Below, piece by piece: positions 57,598 through 64,000 of a stretch of 64,000 nt of DNA (position 1 is its first letter; each line of letters starts with the position of its first letter). The notes below the pieces were generated by a model. It had not been told where the DNA came from and ran no database searches. It saw nothing but the letters and a program-made list of their open reading frames with translations. Position numbers and translations under genes: made by a program. Origin of the DNA: Mercurialis annua (taxonomy: Eukaryota; Streptophyta; Magnoliopsida; Malpighiales; Euphorbiaceae); contig NC_065570.1 in NCBI RefSeq assembly GCF_937616625.2, forward strand, positions 23,026,046 to 23,090,045, given 5' to 3'.

Positions 57598-60500
57598 CAT
57601 ATAAAATGTAATGGAACAAATCCAAACGTATAAAACGTTACTTAAAAAATCCAAACATTTAAAACGTTATGAAACAAATCCAAATTTTTAAAACGTTACA
57701 AAACAAATCCAAACGTTTCACCTTTTTAGCGATTTAACTCAAACGTTTAAAACGTTACGAAACAAATCCAAACATTTCACTGATTAAGCAATTTAAGCCA
57801 AACGTTTAAAGCGCTGCGAAACTAATCCAAACGTTAATAACGTTACGAAACAAATCCAAACATTTATAAAGTTACGAAACAAATCCAAACGTTTAAAACG
57901 TTCCGAAACAAATACAAACATTTCAAATGTTACGAAACAAATCCAAATATTTAAAACTTTACGAAACAAATCCAAACGTTTTCCCTTGTTAGCGATATAG
58001 GCCAAACGTTTAAAACGTTGCAAAACAAATCCAAACCTTTCACCGTTTTAGCTATTTCAGCCAAACCTTTAAAATGTTACGAAACTAATCCAAACGTTTC
58101 CCCGTTTTAGCCATTTAAGTAAAACGTTTAAAACGTTAAGAAACTAATCCAAACGTTATATTTAAAACGTTACGAAAAAAATCGAAACGTTTAAAACGTT
58201 AAGAAACAAATCCAAACATTTGGAATATTACGAAACAAATCCAAATGTTTAAAACGTTACGAAATAAATCCAAACGTTTAAATTGTTACGAAACAAATCC
58301 AAACATTTCACCTTTTTAGCAATTTAAGCCAAACGTTTAAAACGTTATGAAACAAATCCAAACGTTTCACCTTTTTAGCTCTTTAAGCCAAACGTTTAAA
58401 ATGTTACGAAACCAATCCTAACGTTTCACTTTTTCAGCGAATTTAGGCCAGATGTTGAAAACGTTACAAAACAAATCCTAACGTTTCACCTTTTTTGGAT
58501 TTAAGCGAAACGTTTAAAACATTACGAAACAAATCCAAATGTTTAATACGTTACGAAACAAATCCAAACGTTTAAAATGTTATGAAACAAATCTAAACGT
58601 TTAAAACGTTACAAAACAAATCCAAATGGTTAAAACGTTGCGAAACAAATACAAACATTTCACCTTCTTTGCGATTTAAGTAAAAAACGTTTAAAACGTT
58701 ACAAAATAAATCAAAAAAATTCACATATTTCGCTATTTAAGCCAAACGTTTAAAACATTAAGAAACAAATCCAAACGTTTAAAACGTTACGAAACAAATC
58801 CTAACGTTTCAACCTTTCAGCAATTTAAGCCAAATGTTTGAATCGTTACGAAATAAATCCAAAGTTTCTCCTTTTTATCAGTTTAAGAAAACGTTTAAAA
58901 CATTAAGAAACAAATCCAAACGTTTAAAATGTTACAAAACAAATCCAAACATTTAAAAAGTTACGAAAAAAATCATAACGTTAAAAACGTTTCGCAATAA
59001 ATCAAAACTATTAAAACGTTACGAAACAAATCCTAACGTTTCACCTTTTTAGCGATTTAAGCCAAACCTTTAAAATGTTATGAAACAAATCCAAATGTTT
59101 CCCCTTTTTAGCGATTTAAGCTAAACGATTAAAACGTTATGGAACAAATCCAAACTTTTCTCCTTTTTATTTATTTAAGCCAAACTTTGAAAACGCAATG
59201 AAACTAATCCAAACGTTAAAAACGTTACGAAACAAATCCTAACGTTCCACCTTTTTAGTTATTTAAGCTAAACGGTTACAACGGTATGAAAAAATCCAAA
59301 CATTAGAAAACTATCTAATATTTCACCTTTTTAGCTATTATAAGCCAAACGTTTAAAACGTTACAAAATAAATCCAAATGTTTAAAACGTTACGAAACAA
59401 ATCCTAACGTTCCACCTTTTGAGCGATTTAAGCGAAACATTTAAAACGTTACAAAACAAATCCTAACGTTTCTCCTTTTCAGCGAATTAATCCACACGTT
59501 TAAAACGTAACGAATAATATCCAAACGTTTAAAATGTTACGAAACAAATCCAAATATTTCGCCTTTTTAGTGGTTTAAGCCAAACGTTTAAAACGTTACA
59601 AAAAAAATCCAAACATTTCACCGTTCTGGCGGTTTAAGCCAAATGTTTAAAATTTTATGAAACAAATCCAAACGTTTAACCTTTTTATCGATTTAAAGCA
59701 AACGTTTAAAATGTTACGAAACAAATCCTAATGTTTCACCATTTTAACGTTTAAGTCAAACGTTTAAAACCATATGAAACAAATCATAATGTTTCACCAT
59801 TTTAGCGATTTAAGTCAAACGTTTAAAACGTTACGAATCAAATCTAAACGTTTAAAACGTTACGAAACAAATCCAAGCGTATAAAACGCTACGGAACAAA
59901 TCCAAACGTTTAAAACGTTACGAATCAATCCTAATGTTTCACCTTTTTTGCAAATTAAGCCAAACGTTTAAAACATAACGAAAAAAATCCTAACATTTCA
60001 CCGTTTTAGCGATTTAAGCCACACATCTAAAACGTTACGAAACAAATCCAAATATTTCGCATTTTTAGCGATTTATAACGTTTAAAACGTTACGAAACAA
60101 ATCCAAACGTTAAAAACGTAACAAAACAAATCCAAACATTTAAAACGTTACGAAACAAATCCAAATGTTTAAAACGTTACGAAACAAATCCAAAAGTTCA
60201 AAACGTTGCAAAACCTATCCTAACGTTTATCCCTTTTAGCGATTTAAGCAAAACGTTTAAAATGTTACAAAACAAATCCTAACATTTCCCCTTTTTAGCG
60301 ATTTAAGCGAAACGTTTAAAGTGTTACGAAACAAATCCAAACGTTTAAAACGTTACGAAACAAATTCTAACGTGTCACCGTTTTTGCTATTTAAGCCAAA
60401 CGTTTATAACGTTACAAAACAAATCCAAACGTTTAAAATATTACGAAACAAATCCTAACGTTTCACCATTTTAGTGATTTAACTCAAACGTTTAATATGT

Positions 60501-61145
60501 TACCAAACAAATACAAACTTTTAAAACATTACGATACAAGTGCAAAAGTTTAAAACGTTACGAAACAAATCTAAACGTTTCACATTTTTAGCTATTTAAG
60601 CCAAATGTTTAAAACGTTACAAAAAAATCCAAACATTACCCCTTTCTAGAGATTTAAGTCATACGTTTAAAACGTTACGAAAAAAATCAAAGTGTTTCTC
60701 CTTTTCAGCGATTTAAGCAAAACATTTAAAACGTTGCGAAGCAAATCCTAACGTTTTACTTTTTATCTATTTCAGCCAAACGTTTAAAACGTTACGAAAC
60801 ATATTCAAACGCTTAATACGTTACGAAACATATCCAAACGTTTAAAAAGTTACAAAATAAATCCTAACATTTCACCTTTTAGCTATTTAAGCCAACGTTT
60901 AAAACATTACGAAACAAATCCAAAAGTTTCATCTTTTTAGCTTTTTAAACCAAACATTTAAAACGTTGCAAAACAAATCCAAACATTAAAAACTAATCAA
61001 ATCTTAACGTTTAAATCTTTACGAAACAAATTCAAATGTTTTCCCTTTTTAACGATTTAAGCCAAACGTTTAAAACATTAAGAAACAAATGTAAGCCTTA
61101 TGAAACAAATCCTAACGTTCTACATTTTGAGCGATTTAAGCCAAA
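57598..61145 (+). repeat. Satellite array, 59/29-bp form (type B)
   Basis: Continuation of the array broken by LARD4, with the same mixture of 59-bp units and 29-bp half-units. Variant order repeats that of 39827-43236. Confidence 0.95.
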
Positions 61146-64000
61146 CGTTTAAGCCGAACGTTTACAAACATTACGAAACAAAACCAAACATTTCACCTTC
61201 TTAGCAATTTTAGCCAGACATTTACCAACGTTACGAAACAAAACCAAAAGTTTCACCTTTTTAGCAATTTAAGCCGAACGTTTGCAAATGTTACGAAACA
61301 AATCCAAACGTTTCCGCATTTTATCGAATCAAGCCAAACGTTTAAAACGTTGCGAAACAAATCCAAACGTTTCCCTTTTTTAGCGATATATGCCAAACTT
61401 TTACAAACGTCACGAAACAAATCCAAACGTTTCACCTTTAATGTTACACAACAAATCCAAACGTTTCATCTTTTTAGCGATTTAAACCAAATGTTTACAA
61501 ATTTTAAGAAACAAATCCAAATGTTTCACCTTTTTAGCGATTTTAACAAAACGTTTAAAAACATTACGAAACTAATCAAAACGTTACGAAACAAAACTAA
61601 ACGTTTACAAACGTTACGAAACAAATCCAAGCGTTTCACCTTTTTTGTAATTTTAGCCAAACGTTTACAAACCTTATGAAAGAAATCCAAGCGTTTCACC
61701 TTTTTAGCAATTTAAGCCGAACGTTTACAAACGTTACGAAACAAAACAAAACGTTTCACCTTTTTAGCGACTTAAGCCAAATGTTAACAAATGTTACGAA
61801 ACAAATCCAAACATTTCCCTATTTTAGCGATTTAAGCTAAACGTTTAAAACGTTACGAAACAAATCCAAACGTTTCACCTTTTTAGCAATTTAAGTCAAT
61901 GTTTAGAAATCTTATGAAATAAATCAAAATGTTTAACCTTTTCAGCGATTGAAGCCAAACATTTACAAACGTTACGAAACAAAAACAAACGTTTCACCTT
62001 TTTAGCAATTTAAGCCAAACGTTTACGAAACAAATCCAAATATTTCACCTTTTTAGCGATTTAAGCCAAACGATTCCCCTTTCTAGCGATTTAAGCCAAA
62101 CGTTTACAAACGCTACAAGTCAAAACCAAACGTATAAAACAATACGAAACAAATACAAACGTTTACTATTTTTAACGATTTAAGCCAAACGTTTACAAAC
62201 ATTACGAAACAAAATCAAGCGTTTCACCTTTTTAGCAATTTAAGCCAAACGTTTACAAACGTTACAAAACTTTACGAAACAAAATCAAACGTTACAAACC
62301 TTACTAAATATAACCAAACATTTTAAACGTTACGAAACAAATCCAACGTTTCACATTTTTAGCGATTTAAGCCAAACGATTACAAACATTACGAAATAAA
62401 ACCAAACGTTTAAAAACGTTACGAAACAAATCCAAACGTTTCACCTTTTTACCGATATAAGCTAAACGTTTACAAACGCTATGAAACAAATCCAGACGTT
62501 TCACCTTTTTAGCAATTTAAGCCAAACGTTAACAAACGTTACGAAACGAATCCAAACGTTTCCCATTTTTAGCGATTTAAGCCAAACGTTTACAAACGTT
62601 GCGAAATAAATCCAAACGTTTCACCTTTTAGCAATTTATGCCAAACGTTTACAAACGTTACAAAACAAATCCAAACATTTCATCTTTTTAGCGATTTAAG
62701 CCGAACGTTTACAAACGTTACGAAACAAAACCAAACATTTCACCTTTTTAGCAATTTAAGCCAAACGTTTACAAACGTTATGAAATAATTCCAAACGTTT
62801 CCCCTTTTTAGCGATTTAAGCCGAACGTTTACAAACGTTACGAAACAAATCAAAACATTTCCCCATCTTAGTGATTTAAGCCAAACGTTTAAAATGTTAC
62901 AAAACAAATCCAAACGTTTCACCATATTAACGATTTATGCCAAACCTGTACAAACATTGGGAAACAAATCCAAACGTATTACCTTTAACGTTACGAAACA
63001 AATCCAAACGTTTCATCTTTTTAGCGATTTAGGATAAATGTTTACAAACGTTACGAAACAAATCCAAACGTTTCACCTTTTAAGCGATTTAAGCCAAACG
63101 TTACAAAACTAATCCAAATGTTTAAAATGTTACGAAACCATTTTTAGTAATTTAAACCAAAGGTTTACAAACGTTATGAAAAAAATCCAAACGTTTCACC
63201 TTTTTAGCGATTTAAAACAAACGTTTACAAAAGTTACGAAACAAATCCAAGCGTTTCACCTTTTTAGTGATTTAAGCCAAACGTTTACAAATGTTATGAG
63301 ACAAATCCAAACGTTTCCCATTTTTAGCGATTAATGCCAAACATTTACGAAAGTTGCAAAACAAATCCAAACGTTTCACCTTTTTAGCGATTTGAGCCAA
63401 ACGTTTACAAACGTTACTGAACAAATCCAAACATTTCAGCTTTTTAGAGATTTAAGCCGAACGTTTACAAACATTACGAAACAAAAACCAAACATTTCAC
63501 CTTCTTAGCAATTTTAGCCAAACATTTACCAACGTTACGAAACAAACCCAAACGTTTCACCTTTTTAGCAATTTAAGCCAAACGTTTGCGAACGTTACGA
63601 AACAAATCCAAACGTTTCCCCATTTTAGCGATTCAAGGCAAACGTTTAAAACGTTGCGAAACAAATCCAAACGTTTCCCTTTTTTAGCGATATATGCCAA
63701 ACTTTTACAAACGTTACGAAACAAATCCAAACGTTTCACCTTTAATGTTACACAACAAATCCAAATGTTCCATCTTTTTAGCGATTTAAGCCAAATGTTT
63801 ACAAATTTTAAGAAACAAATCCAAATGTTTCACCTTTTTAGCAATTTTAACAAAACGTTTGAAAACATTACGAAACTAATCAAAACGTTACGAAACAAAA
63901 GTAAACGTTTACAAACGTTATGAAACAAATCCAAGCGTTTTACCTTCTTAGCAATTTTAGCCAAACGTTTACAAACCTTATGAAATAAATCCAAGCGTTT
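61146..64000 (+). repeat. Satellite array, 60-bp form (type A)
   Basis: Returns to the spacer AAACGTTTACAAACGTT. A block at 61146-61690 recurs at about 63450-63995 with the same private variants (CACCTTCTTAGCAATTTTAGCC, AGCGATATATGCC, TTTAATGTTACACAACAAAT), an offset of 2304 bp. The array runs off the window end. Confidence 0.95.

Noticed and set aside
1..64000. Telomeric or proven centromeric array
   Set aside because: No TTTAGGG-type repeats were seen. Centromere function cannot be read from the monomer, and the retroelements lack a recognisable centromere-targeting integrase.

Overview
This is plant nuclear DNA, most likely from an angiosperm and probably a eudicot. The organism is not identifiable from this window. 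The evidence is the repeat content: a CACTA (En/Spm) DNA transposon with a Ptta-type gene and a TNP2/DUF4216 remnant, LTR retrotransposons whose primer-binding site matches plant initiator tRNA-Met, a copia-type solo LTR, and MULE-like foldback elements. I see no intact protein-coding gene of the host. The window is a satellite-DNA array that mobile elements have repeatedly invaded.

Layout. 1-3650: a 60-bp satellite, forward up to about 1845 and inverted after that. 3651-7000: a truncated CACTA element with two decayed transposase genes on the minus strand. 7001-7280: satellite. 7281-14293: a non-coding LTR element (LARD1, minus). 14294-15613: satellite, 59-bp form. 15614-about 33065: a four-level nest. 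A plus-strand LTR (LTR3) contains a copia-type solo LTR (target duplication TTGGG), which contains a second solo LTR (ATCAC), which contains the very young non-coding element LARD2 (minus). 33070-36730: a foldback element split by a third solo LTR (TTTCA), which itself carries a 392-bp MULE-like MITE with a 10-bp target duplication. 36740-39826: fragment LARD3 (minus). 39827-43236: satellite. 43237-57597: a composite LTR-internal-LTR-internal-LTR element (LARD4, minus), bounded by a single CATAT duplication and holding two further foldback elements. 57598-64000: satellite again, 59/29-bp form first and then the 60-bp form.

The LARD elements and solo LTRs 1-3 form one superfamily. Their LTRs read TGTAAYAYCCCG...GGGTCGTGACA in the sense direction. 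The primer site is TGGTATCAGAGC, the polypurine tract is AAGTTGGGGAGAA-like, and the internal region of about 4.6-4.7 kb has no recognisable gag or pol. They look like large retrotransposon derivatives that need a partner for their proteins. The ends and the AAATTCG..CGAATTT motif before the polypurine tract suggest a Ty3/gypsy chromovirus ancestry (inference).

The most interesting signals are regulatory or structural. (i) A short dyad, usually in several copies, lies just upstream of the TATA box and differs completely in sequence between subfamilies. (ii) An LTR hairpin is conserved across seven subfamilies and shows a C-G / U-G / U-A base-pair change in the sense RNA. (iii) The composite LARD4 carries a duplicated LTR end with a primer-site relic and a second LTR/polypurine junction inside its internal region. 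(iv) A 194-bp perfect host duplication flanks LARD2. (v) The satellite has multi-kilobase higher-order periods.
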